Positions 39,508 to 47,006 of a DNA stretch of 60,554 bases are shown here, piece by piece. Source of the DNA: Sphingomonas sp. LC-1 (GTDB lineage Bacteria > Pseudomonadota > Alphaproteobacteria > Sphingomonadales > Sphingomonadaceae); NCBI RefSeq assembly GCF_025371035.1, contig NZ_JANZXB010000016.1, forward strand, positions 1-60,554, read 5' to 3'. A model generated the notes under the pieces. The model had not been told where the DNA came from. It ran no database searches and saw only the letters and a list, made by a program, of their open reading frames with translations. Within the stretch, counting starts at the first letter, position 1. Each line of letters opens with the position of its first letter. A program made the position numbers and the translations under genes.

Positions 39508-39958
39508 GACGAGCATCCTCCAGCACGGTCACCTTGAGGCGGCGGCGCACGGCGGTGGCCTGGAAGGGTATGTCGACGACGGGCGCAGGCGCGGCGTGCA
39601 CCTTCGCCAGCTCCTTCAAATTCGCTTCGACAAGCTGGACGACGTCCGCCAGGGTCTGATCCGTTGGGACGATGAAGATGGACTTGTCCTTCGATGTCCC
39701 ACGATGCTTCGGATATCGGAGTAGGAACGCGCGCCACAGACACCATTCCGCGTCGTTGATCTGCTCCTGAGTCCAGTCGGCGAGCGACCAGGCGTGAACG
39801 ACCTCAAACGGCTGCAGCTTGTGCGTCTCGCAGTCGGCCTCCTTCCTCCAAGGCTTCACGTGGGAACGAAGGCGGCTCAGCAGGCCGAGCGTGCCTCCCT
39901 TGTTGCCACCCGCTCCAATCCGTACCCGGTCCTCGTAACCACTCACCGTGGATCGCAC
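39500..39958 (-). CDS. GIY-YIG-like protein, probably frameshifted at its N-terminus
   Basis: The listed 152-residue frame carries DRVRIGAGGNKGGTLGLLSR, LRSHVKPW and a glutamate-rich helix WTQEQINDAEWCLWRAFLLR. Just before it, the same frame encodes GLYIVRSTVSGYEDRVRIG, which resembles the start of a GIY-YIG domain, but it has no good start and a stop ten codons upstream. The neighbouring frame from TTG 40073 to about 39970 encodes NNFLVLPFIKWEAGTAHQRR and DIDLKAGENPGR, which would join it after a one-base shift. So the natural gene probably began near 40073 and is now broken, or there is a sequence error. It overlaps the HNH gene. Confidence 0.6.
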   Translation of the reverse strand: MRSTVSGYEDRVRIGAGGNKGGTLGLLSRLRSHVKPWRKEADCETHKLQPFEVVHAWSLADWTQEQINDAEWCLWRAFLLRYPKHRGTSKDKSIFIVPTDQTLADVVQLVEANLKELAKVHAAPAPVVDIPFQATAVRRRLKVTVLEDARHV

Positions 39959-40265
39959 GATGTACAGACCTTCCCGGGTTCTCTCCTGCTTTCAGGTCGA
40001 TGTCACGTCGTTGATGCGCAGTGCCTGCCTCCCATTTGATGAAAGGGAGAACTAGAAAGTTGTTTCTCAACAACTCCCTAATCGCGCTCGGAGAACAACA
40101 TCCGATTTGGCGGCAAGCCTCCCCGCAGCCTCCCGATGCGCTCGAGGTCTGCACTCGGTCGAAGCGCCGATCGGAGCATCAAGCCGGCATTCGACAGGGG
40201 AAAGCAAGGTCCAGCCTCAGCAGGCCAGTCGACCCGAGCCCATCGGACTGAAGCGGATTCCGAGA

Positions 40266-41009
40266 TCAGGGAACGTTCGTGGGCCGGGCTCGCGGGTTTC
40301 CCGCGTAGACCGCAAAGCAGACGACAAGCAGGATGAGACCGCACGCGATCTCAAGCAACGTCAGCCCCTGCACCATCATGCCGCCCGGCACGAATCCGCC
40401 CCCACCGCTCGTCGTGATCGTGGACGCGCTATAGAAGAGGACGTCGGTCACGAGAGCGGGTGACGCGGCCCCGGTCTGCCAACCCGTGTATGGGACGAGC
40501 GTCATCAACAAACCGAAATTCAGGATCAGTTCGAGATAGCTGGTGAGCGCGAGGCCGATTCGTCGACGTCCATCCAGATCACTCTCGGGCTCTTCATCCG
40601 CCAGCTTCGCGAACGCATCGCGGCAGAAGGCGAAGAGCACCTCGATCACCCTCGACATGCAATAGCTGGCGAGCACGGAGGTGAGAGCCAGGAAGATGGG
40701 ATCGTCGTTCTGCGCGTTCCACTGCATCGCGCTCAGATCGTTCCGGCTCCACGCGATGACCACGCCGGTCAGCACCACGGAAGTTCCCAGATTCCACCGG
40801 TTCAGTGTGACGATGACGGCAGTCCGTTCGGCACCTCGCAGCCCCTTCTTGCGCCATGTCGCCTTCGCGAGCGTCCAGGAGAGGAACAGTGCGATCCATT
40901 CCAGACGCGAGCGCCGTAGCGTCGCCTGGGCAGTCCGCGCGACGTCCTCTGCGGTGTCTATCTCGTTCTCGTCCATTGGCGCACGTTCGCATTCCCGACG
41001 CCGAATCAC
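40266..41009 (-). CDS. Ion-channel-like membrane protein with degenerate filter
   Basis: The 247-residue product has about four membrane helices (near residues 75-95, 105-130, 165-185, 218-238) and, before the last one, the segment FYSASTITTSGGGGFVPG. This has the shape of a two-helix potassium-channel pore, where the loop reads TTVGYGD, but the GYG signature is replaced by GGGG. The last helix LTLLEIACGLILLVVCFAVY fits the inner pore helix. GTG 41009 follows AGGAATCGGAT; ATG 40976 is the alternative. Conductance is not predictable. Confidence 0.7.
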   Translation of the reverse strand: MIRRRECERAPMDENEIDTAEDVARTAQATLRRSRLEWIALFLSWTLAKATWRKKGLRGAERTAVIVTLNRWNLGTSVVLTGVVIAWSRNDLSAMQWNAQNDDPIFLALTSVLASYCMSRVIEVLFAFCRDAFAKLADEEPESDLDGRRRIGLALTSYLELILNFGLLMTLVPYTGWQTGAASPALVTDVLFYSASTITTSGGGGFVPGGMMVQGLTLLEIACGLILLVVCFAVYAGNPRARPTNVP

Positions 41010-41071
41010 ATCCGATTCCTCGATGGCGGACGCGACGGAGGCGGGGCACGCTCGGCCCCGCCCCCCCGTGG

Positions 41072-41812
41072 TTAGAACTGCTGTGCGGTCGGTCGAATGA
41101 CGATCGCGTTGATGTCGACGTCGTCGGGCTGCTCGACGGCGAACGCGATGGCGCGCGCAACCGACGCCGCCGGAATCGCCTGCTTGTAGAAGTCGAGGAC
41201 CGTCTCGGCAGCCGTACCCGACGTCGTGAACTTCAGGTCGCTCTCGACGGCTCCGGGCTCGATCGACGTGACGCGGATCTTCTCGCCCACCTCCTGGCGA
41301 AGACCCTCGCTGATCGCGCTGACGGCGAACTTGGTGCCGGAATAGACCGTGCCGCCCGGTGCGAAGACCTTGATGCCCGCGACCGAGCTCAGGTTGATGA
41401 TGTGGCCGCTGCCCTGCTCCAGGAAGCCAGGAAGAGCCGCGGCGATACCGTAGAGCGTGCCCTTCAGATTGACGTCGATCATCTGGTCCCACTCGTCGGT
41501 GTTGACCTCGGCCATCGGACGGATCGGCATCAGACCGGCGTTGTTGATCAGCACGTCGAGACGGCCGAAGTCGGCTACGATCGCGGCGACGACGGCCTGG
41601 ACCGCAGCCTTGTCGGTGACGTCGAGCGCATAGGCGCGTGCCGTTCCGCCGTTCGCGGCGACCTGCGCGACGACCTCGTCGAGCCTGTCCTTGCGCCGCG
41701 CTGCGATGGCGACCTTCGCACCGCGTTCGGCGAGAAGACGCGCGGTCTCGGCGCCGATGCCGGTGCTGCCGCCGGTGATGAGGACGACCTTGTCTTCGAT
41801 ACCCTTGATCAT
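41072..41812 (-). CDS. Short-chain dehydrogenase/reductase
   Basis: Classical SDR of 246 residues: cofactor motif TGGSTGIGAETARLLAERG, NNAG at about 87-90, Ser in NLSSVAG and YSGTK as the catalytic Tyr-Lys. The arginines after the first strand (AARRKDRLDE) favour NADP(H). It is the last gene of a unit with a DJ-1 protein, a monooxygenase-fold protein and a tiny gene, suggesting detoxification of carbonyl or quinone compounds. Confidence 0.92.
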   Translation of the reverse strand: MIKGIEDKVVLITGGSTGIGAETARLLAERGAKVAIAARRKDRLDEVVAQVAANGGTARAYALDVTDKAAVQAVVAAIVADFGRLDVLINNAGLMPIRPMAEVNTDEWDQMIDVNLKGTLYGIAAALPGFLEQGSGHIINLSSVAGIKVFAPGGTVYSGTKFAVSAISEGLRQEVGEKIRVTSIEPGAVESDLKFTTSGTAAETVLDFYKQAIPAASVARAIAFAVEQPDDVDINAIVIRPTAQQF

Positions 41813-41865
41813 GACTGTATTCCCTTCGATTTAGATTCCGGCTCGTGCCGGATCGTGGCACCGCC

Positions 41866-42006
41866 TCAGCCGTGCCCACGTGGATGCATGAGGCCCATCA
41901 GGCTCATGCGGAGCGCAGGCGCCATCAGGCCGATCATCCGCAGCTCCTCGGTGTAGAACGTCTGGGCCAGCAGTGCCGAACCCACCCAGTCCTTCAGCTT
42001 ACCCAT
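41866..42006 (-). CDS. Possible 46-residue protein
   Basis: ATG 42006 opens a 46-residue frame (MGKLKDWVGSALLAQTFYTE... MGLMHPRGHG) between the monooxygenase-fold gene (10 bp) and the dehydrogenase gene (53 bp). GGTGCGGGC before it is only a weak ribosome site. Its amphipathic, methionine-rich sequence is unlike random frames here, but no homolog comes to mind. Confidence 0.45.
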   Translation of the reverse strand: MGKLKDWVGSALLAQTFYTEELRMIGLMAPALRMSLMGLMHPRGHG

Positions 42007-42016
42007 GCCCGCACCG

Positions 42017-42313
42017 TCAGGTCGCGGAGACGGGGTCGAGGACGAACGCGACGCGCTCGGCCAGATCGCCGATCCGCGAGAGATAGTTCTGGAAGTGCGG
42101 CGTCGCGCGGTGGGCGGCGACCGCGTCCGCGTCCGTGTACAGCTCGTCGAGTACGAAGCGGTTCGGGTCGCTCTGGTCCTGCCAGAGATCGTAGCGCAGG
42201 TTGCCCGGCTCGGCGCGGCTCGGCTCCAGCATGCCGTCGAGCAGGGCGCGCAGGCGGTCGACGGAGTCGGCACGGGCGGTAAGCACGGCGACGATCTTCA
42301 CGCTGGCGGTCAT
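42017..42313 (-). CDS. Antibiotic biosynthesis monooxygenase (ABM)-fold protein, putative quinol monooxygenase
   Basis: The 98-residue product follows the ABM/YgiN fold: VKIVAVLTARADSVDRLRAL, EPGNLRYDLWQDQSDPNRFV, LDELYTDADAVAAHRATPHF. YgiN-type enzymes oxidise quinols. ATG 42313 lies after AAGGAACG. Part of the DJ-1 - ABM - SDR unit. Confidence 0.88.
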   Translation of the reverse strand: MTASVKIVAVLTARADSVDRLRALLDGMLEPSRAEPGNLRYDLWQDQSDPNRFVLDELYTDADAVAAHRATPHFQNYLSRIGDLAERVAFVLDPVSAT

Positions 42314-42384
42314 GGCATCGTTCCTTGTGTCGGGTTGGTTGGGTGCGGGGCGCATCCTGAGCGCCCCGCCGGTCATCCTGGTAC

Positions 42385-43179
42385 TCACGCCGCAGCGCGA
42401 TCGAGGGCTTCGATCAGAGCGTCTGCCAAGGCCCGGTCCGACGCCGGGTTCTGACCCGTGATCAGCTCCCGATCCACGACGACGTTCGAGGCGAAGTTCG
42501 TGCCCGTGACCGAGACGTCGCCACCGGCCGACCGCAGCGCCTTCTCCATGTCGAAGTGGAGCTCGCCCTTCAGCAGATGCTCCTCGGCGATCTTCTCCTC
42601 GTTCGCGGAGAAGACGGTCATGCGGTAGCCCGCATAGATCCAGTCGCGCGCCAGATCGGCCGCGCCGGCGTCATCGCCTTCGATCAGCGCCTTGCGGAAG
42701 GCCGGAGCATCGTCGAGCGCGGCGGCGACGACCACCGGTCCGTGGCAGAGGAGCGCGGTCGGCTTGGCCGCCGCGTGGAAGTGACGGAGGATCGTGCCCG
42801 CGTCACGGTCCTGCATAAGATCGACGACGGGCGCGTGACCGCCCGGTACGAAGACGCCGACGAAGCCGTCCAGGCCGCCCTCGACGACCGAGCGCAGGGT
42901 GCGGACGTCGCTCATCGCCGGGTGGTTGGCGAAGAACTCCCTGGCACGGTCGTAGGCCGCCTCGTCGCCGCCGAAGTGGTCCACCGAATCGGAGACCGCG
43001 TCGATGTGAGGCTTGGTGCCGTCCGGCGTCGCGAGGACGATTTCGTAGCCCGCGTCGAGCAGAGCCAGCGAGGGGACCGCCGTCTCGTTGAGATACTGAC
43101 CGATCGTCGCGGTACCGCCGCCACGCAGCTCGATCTGCGTCGCATTCGACCCGAGAACCAGAACCTGACCCTTGCTCAT
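42385..43179 (-). CDS. DJ-1/PfpI-family protein (type 1 glutamine amidotransferase fold)
   Basis: The 264-residue product has the class I amidotransferase-like fold with the nucleophile elbow ALLCHGPVVV (Cys, followed by His-Gly-Pro) and VFVPGGHAPVVDL. It resembles Hsp31/HchA-like proteins linked to methylglyoxal handling and protein repair. ATG 43179 has GGAGG upstream; a longer start at 43239 is less likely. It heads a minus-strand unit divergent from a LysR gene, the usual layout of a regulator with its target. Confidence 0.88.
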   Translation of the reverse strand: MSKGQVLVLGSNATQIELRGGGTATIGQYLNETAVPSLALLDAGYEIVLATPDGTKPHIDAVSDSVDHFGGDEAAYDRAREFFANHPAMSDVRTLRSVVEGGLDGFVGVFVPGGHAPVVDLMQDRDAGTILRHFHAAAKPTALLCHGPVVVAAALDDAPAFRKALIEGDDAGAADLARDWIYAGYRMTVFSANEEKIAEEHLLKGELHFDMEKALRSAGGDVSVTGTNFASNVVVDRELITGQNPASDRALADALIEALDRAAA

Positions 43180-43244
43180 CTGAACCTCCATGTTCGCGGC
43201 GTCCGTCGCCGATGGGTGGAAGATGGGCTTTGCCGACATATTCG

Positions 43245-43259
43245 AGAAGTTTATCTTCT
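43245..43259. promoter_or_regulatory. Short inverted repeat AGAAG-N5-CTTCT
   Basis: A perfect 5-bp inverted repeat with a 5-bp AT-rich spacer lies in the 113-bp region between the divergent DJ-1 and LysR genes. It may be one of the LysR-type sites or overlap a promoter. Confidence 0.45.
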
Positions 43260-43264
43260 TGATT

Positions 43265-43292
43265 TCAGATATACGGCTGACAGTATGTCTGA
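43265..43292. promoter_or_regulatory. Likely LysR-type operator next to the regulator gene
   Basis: TCAGATATAC and GTATGTCTGA are 10-bp inverted arms with one mismatch and an 8-bp spacer, ending at the base before the lysR ATG. Autoregulation through such a site is typical for LysR regulators. Confidence 0.6.
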
Positions 43293-44228
43293 ATGCGTTA
43301 CGACCTGAACCTGCTGCCGATCTTCGTCGCCTTGATGGAGGAGCGCAGCGTCACCCGCGCCGCCGAGCGCATGGGCATGACGCAGCCCGCCCTGTCCAAC
43401 GCCCTGTCGCGTCTCCGACTGATGCTTCAGGACCAGCTGTTTGTCCGCGAGCGCTATGGAATCCAGCCGACGCCGATCGCGCTCGAACTCGCGCCGCTCA
43501 TCGCCGAGGCGCTCGCGCAGCTCGACGACGCGGTCCTAGGCCAGCAGGCATTCGACCCCGCCCAGGCCGAACGGCTCTTCACCATCGCGCCGAACGGCTA
43601 CGTCGAGTTCGTCCTCGTGCCCGCGGTCGTGGCGCGACTGCAGAAGGTCGCGCCCGGCATCAAGCTCCGCCTGACGCCCTACGGCAACGATCTCGTCGAG
43701 ACGGGCGTCGTGTCCGGCACGACCGCGCTCGTGCTGGGCCGCATCGTCGACCCGCCCGACAACCTCGTCGTCCAGCACCTGATGGACGAAGGGCTCGCCT
43801 GCGCGGTCCGCGCCGACCATCCGGACGTCGGCGATTCCATGACGCGCGAGCAGTTCGAGACGATGAAGCACGTCAACATCGTGCCGCCGGGCCGGATGCG
43901 TGCCGGACTGTTCCAGGCGCTGGCGCAGCAGCAGCTGAAGCGCGAGGTCGCGATCTCCGTGACCAACTTCTTCGCGGTCGCCGAGATGGTGGCGGTGACC
44001 GACTACTGCGCCACCCTGCCCTCGCTCATCTGCAGGCGGCTGATGCACGACCCCCGTCTGAGGATTCTGCCGGCCCCGGTCGACCTCGGCAGCTTCCCGG
44101 TCGAGATGGCGTGGCACGTCCGCTATCGGCACGACCCGGCGCATCGCTGGCTGAGGGCACTGATCGGCGAGGTCATCACCGACCTCAAGGGGAAGACGGG
44201 GGCGACCGCCATGGCGCCGCCGGCCTGA
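43293..44228 (+). CDS. LysR-family transcriptional regulator (NodD/LinR-like)
   Basis: The 311-residue product has the N-terminal winged helix MRYDLNLLPIFVALMEERSV followed by TRAAERMGMTQPALSNALSR, and an effector-binding domain from about 90. The variant MRYDLNLL...ERSVTRAAERMGMTQPA is typical of NodD-like members. It probably controls the divergent DJ-1 - ABM - SDR unit through the repeats in between. Confidence 0.93.
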   Translation: MRYDLNLLPIFVALMEERSVTRAAERMGMTQPALSNALSRLRLMLQDQLFVRERYGIQPTPIALELAPLIAEALAQLDDAVLGQQAFDPAQAERLFTIAPNGYVEFVLVPAVVARLQKVAPGIKLRLTPYGNDLVETGVVSGTTALVLGRIVDPPDNLVVQHLMDEGLACAVRADHPDVGDSMTREQFETMKHVNIVPPGRMRAGLFQALAQQQLKREVAISVTNFFAVAEMVAVTDYCATLPSLICRRLMHDPRLRILPAPVDLGSFPVEMAWHVRYRHDPAHRWLRALIGEVITDLKGKTGATAMAPPA

Positions 44229-44284
44229 CGGACGCCTTTCGAACCGGCAGCGTCGATGTCCATCGCCCTTCGGGATGCGCTCTC

Positions 44285-44485
44285 TTAGAGGCTGATCTTC
44301 CGCCTCCGCATTTCGGCTTCCGCCATGTCACGGATCGGCGTCGGCTCACCGCTGGCGAAGATGTCCGCGAGATCCAGCAGGTCCTCGTTCCCCAGCGCCG
44401 TCACGGCCGCTTCGACGGCAGCGAGGCGTTCCATCGTACGTCGCTGCTCGGCGGCCAATCGTCTCATTCTCGTCTTCAGCATCAT
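44285..44485 (-). CDS. Small helical protein, function unknown
   Basis: The 66-residue product is rich in Arg, Glu and Ala, with a predicted long helix or coiled coil (RRLAAEQRRTMERLAAVEAA). It lies between the convergent LysR gene and the divergent DUF427 gene. GGGGC precedes ATGATG. No recognisable domain. Confidence 0.5.
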   Translation of the reverse strand: MMLKTRMRRLAAEQRRTMERLAAVEAAVTALGNEDLLDLADIFASGEPTPIRDMAEAEMRRRKISL

Positions 44486-44585
44486 GCCCCGTTACCAAGA
44501 TCCGGGAAAAAGCGGTGTCCCAATCGTTGTCGCGCTCGAGAGCGGATCGGTACGATCCGACGCACGCCTGCATTGGAGACGTCAA

Positions 44586-44867
44586 ATGGTCGAGGCTCGC
44601 TGGAACGGATCGGTCATCGCGAAGAGCGACGATACCGTGATCGTCGAGGGTAATCACTATTTCCCGGTCGAGGCCGTTGATCAGGCGGTCCTGCGGCCGA
44701 GCGAAACCACGTCGTTCTGCCCATGGAAGGGCACGGCACGATACTACGGCCTCCATGTCGATGGGGCCGACAATCCCGATGCCGCCTGGTACTATTCCGA
44801 TCCCAAGCCCGAAGCGGAGAAGATCCGGGACCGCATCGCATTCTGGAAGGGCGTGACCGTCACCTGA
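44586..44867 (+). CDS. DUF427 domain protein
   Basis: The 93-residue product spans the DUF427 domain: VIAKSDDTVIVEGNHYFPVE, LRPSETTSFCPWKGTARYY and PDAAWYYSDPKPEAEKIRDR. The conserved CPWKG and AWYYP/S are present. Function of the family is unknown. ATG 44586 fits the usual start. Confidence 0.92.
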   Translation: MVEARWNGSVIAKSDDTVIVEGNHYFPVEAVDQAVLRPSETTSFCPWKGTARYYGLHVDGADNPDAAWYYSDPKPEAEKIRDRIAFWKGVTVT

Positions 44868-45573
44868 CGCTGGCGTGGTCGATCACGATGCCGGTCGACC
44901 GAGGACCGCGACCTTCGCGCTCGTCGAGGCGCCTGTCTCGGCCGCGGTTTGCTCCAAATCGAAGTCGTTGCGATCGGGACCATGGTCTTCCGGAGGGGGT
45001 ACCCCGGCTGCAGTGGGCCGGACCGGCCGACGAGTTCCCGAATGACCGCCAAGCCAATGCCTTTCCGCTTCGTGGCGATCAGCACCGCGCCACATCGAAG
45101 AACGAGCCTGAGGAGGCGGAGCGCGCCGACGTCCCGGATGAATGGACCGGCCAGACAAGGGTATCTCGGTCGCCTCGGGGCGAAGCCCGGCTGAAGGAAT
45201 GGTTGCGGCGGCACGAGCGGTAGCCGACGGTCCTTTGAACCGAGATACGCGCGGAGCACGTTTCCGCAGGGATACATGAGCGGGAAGTCGTCGGGCGAGG
45301 CGTGGGAGCGGTTCCGCCGGAAGCAGATCCAGTATCTGCGCACGCTGTGCTTCGGAGAACGGGTGACACCGCAATCCAGCCTGGCGTCATCCCCGTAGCT
45401 TCAGAGGAACTCGGGCTCGCAATCGAGAACGTTCTGATATTAAGCATGTTTCTTCACCGTATCACCATGTCCATGCTGGACTGCACACGGGCTTCAGGCA
45501 ATGTACGTGCCTTGGTTCACGAGTTCTTCGAAGAACCAATCGGCCGTTCGGGCCGCTTCGGGAGGGGTAGAAG
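44868..45573. other. 706-bp stretch without a convincing gene
   Basis: No frame here looks coding along its length. On the minus strand near 45015-45064 one frame reads KGIGLAVIRELVGRSG, which resembles the G2 box of a histidine-kinase ATPase domain, but the flanks change frame and degrade, so at most it is a relic. The right end contains GGGAGGGGTAGAAG, the ribosome site for the vWA gene, and the stretch must hold the triad's promoter. Confidence 0.5.
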
Positions 45574-46251
45574 TTGACGGATTTCGGACAGACACCATTC
45601 GGAGCCGCGGAGTTCGCGGAAAATCCCGAACCGCGTTGCGCCTGCCTTCTTCTTCTGGACACGTCCATGTCCATGTCGGGCGCGCGCATCGCCGAACTGA
45701 ATGCGGGACTGTCGGCATTCAAGCAGGAACTGCTCTCCGACTCCCTGGCGTCCAAGAGGGTCGAGATCGCCGTCGTGACCTTCGGCCCCGTACGCGTCGT
45801 GTCCGAATTCACGTCGGTCACGAGCTTCTATCCGCCCGAGCTCACACCCGAGGGCATGACGCCGATGGGCGAGGCGATCGAACGCGGGATCGCACTGCTG
45901 CGGGCGCGCAAGTCGGAGTACAGGACGAACGGGGTCGCCTACTACCGACCGTGGGTCTTCCTGATCACTGACGGCGGTCCGACGGACTCCGTGACGGCGG
46001 CCACCGATGCCGTCCACCGCGGCGAGGCGGCCAAGGAATTCATGTTCTACTCGGTCGGCGTCGAGGATGCCGACATGTCGGTCCTCCAGAACATCGGCGT
46101 GCGTGCGCCTCTGAAGCTCAAGGGCCTCGCCTTCCGCGAGCTGTTCGCCTGGCTGTCGGCCTCGCTGAGTTCCGTCTCGAAGTCCAATCCGGGCGAGCCG
46201 GTGCCGCTCGCCAATCCCACGGCACCGGACGGCTGGGCGGTGGCGGGCTGA
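45574..46251 (+). CDS. von Willebrand factor A protein of a vWA-PP2C-kinase triad (TerY/YegL-like)
   Basis: The 225-residue cytoplasmic product is one vWA domain with an intact metal site: DTSMS at 29-33, the Thr at about 96 in MTPMGEA and Asp 133 in ITDGGPTD. This is the TerY/YegL type. Such proteins bind a partner through the metal ion. TTG 45574 is the start, with a strong GGGAGGGG before it. It stops 2 bp before the phosphatase gene, so the three genes form one operon. Confidence 0.93.
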   Translation: MTDFGQTPFGAAEFAENPEPRCACLLLLDTSMSMSGARIAELNAGLSAFKQELLSDSLASKRVEIAVVTFGPVRVVSEFTSVTSFYPPELTPEGMTPMGEAIERGIALLRARKSEYRTNGVAYYRPWVFLITDGGPTDSVTAATDAVHRGEAAKEFMFYSVGVEDADMSVLQNIGVRAPLKLKGLAFRELFAWLSASLSSVSKSNPGEPVPLANPTAPDGWAVAG

Positions 46252-46253
46252 GG

Positions 46254-47006
46254 GTGCCTGCCTGGAGCTGGGCGGGCGCCTCCTGCCGGGGCGTCTCGCA
46301 CGCCAAGACCGAAACGCGCAAGCAGGATGCCCTCTCCTGCTTCTCGGCGAACGACGGCGGCGTCCTCGTCGCGATCGTGTCCGACGGCGCGGGAAGCGCG
46401 AGCCATGGGGGAGAAGGAGCATCCCTCGTCTGCCGGACCCTTGCCGGAGCGCTCCGCGATCATTTCAGGACCGGGGCCGGCATGCCGGACGATGAGCGGA
46501 TCTGGCAGTGGGTGGACGACGCGCGCGACCGCATCGCGCTCGCGGCCGCCCAGCGAGCCCTGTCGCCACGCGACTTCGCCGCCACGATGGTGATGATCGC
46601 CTCCGACGGCGATCAGACGGTCGTGGCGCACGTCGGAGACGGCGCCGCCGTTGCGCGCGTCGACGGCGAGTGGAAGGCCGTGAGCTGGCCGGAACAGGGG
46701 GAATACGCCTCCACCACCTTCTTCGTCACCGACGATTCCGGACCTCGCATGAGAATCTCCAGGCACGATGCGGCGGTCGACGCGCTCGCCGTATTCACCG
46801 ACGGCATCGAACGGCTCGCGCTCGACCTGGGCAGGGAGGAGGCGTTCCAACCCTTCTTCCGGGGAATGATCAGACCCCTGGATGGCAAGGCGACGTCTGG
46901 TCCAGACCGCGACCTGGGGTTTGCGCTCGCCGCCTATCTTGACAGCCCTGCCGTCTGCGAACGCACCGACGACGACAAGACGCTGATCCTGGCCGTCCGC
47001 CGGTGA
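46254..47006 (+). CDS. PP2C-family protein phosphatase of the triad (YegK/PphC-like)
   Basis: The 250-residue product is a PP2C (PPM) phosphatase domain: KQDA near residue 23, the metal motif AIVSDGAGSASHGGEGA (Asp about 44), FAATMVMI, AHVGDGAAVA, FTDGIERLAL and TDDDKTLILAV. Arrangement and the SDGAGS motif match the atypical PP2C of E. coli YegK (PphC). It presumably reverses phosphorylation by the neighbouring kinase. GTG start; its stop overlaps the kinase start (GTGA), so production is coupled. Confidence 0.94.
   Translation: MPAWSWAGASCRGVSHAKTETRKQDALSCFSANDGGVLVAIVSDGAGSASHGGEGASLVCRTLAGALRDHFRTGAGMPDDERIWQWVDDARDRIALAAAQRALSPRDFAATMVMIASDGDQTVVAHVGDGAAVARVDGEWKAVSWPEQGEYASTTFFVTDDSGPRMRISRHDAAVDALAVFTDGIERLALDLGREEAFQPFFRGMIRPLDGKATSGPDRDLGFALAAYLDSPAVCERTDDDKTLILAVRR

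Noticed and set aside
40266-41879. 537-codon minus-strand frame joining the channel-like protein and the SDR region
   Set aside because: The upstream half is a shifted-frame shadow of the SDR gene; only the last 247 codons look like a protein.
45302-45577. 91-codon plus-strand frame before the vWA gene
   Set aside because: No ribosome site, no domain and it runs into the vWA start; probably non-coding.
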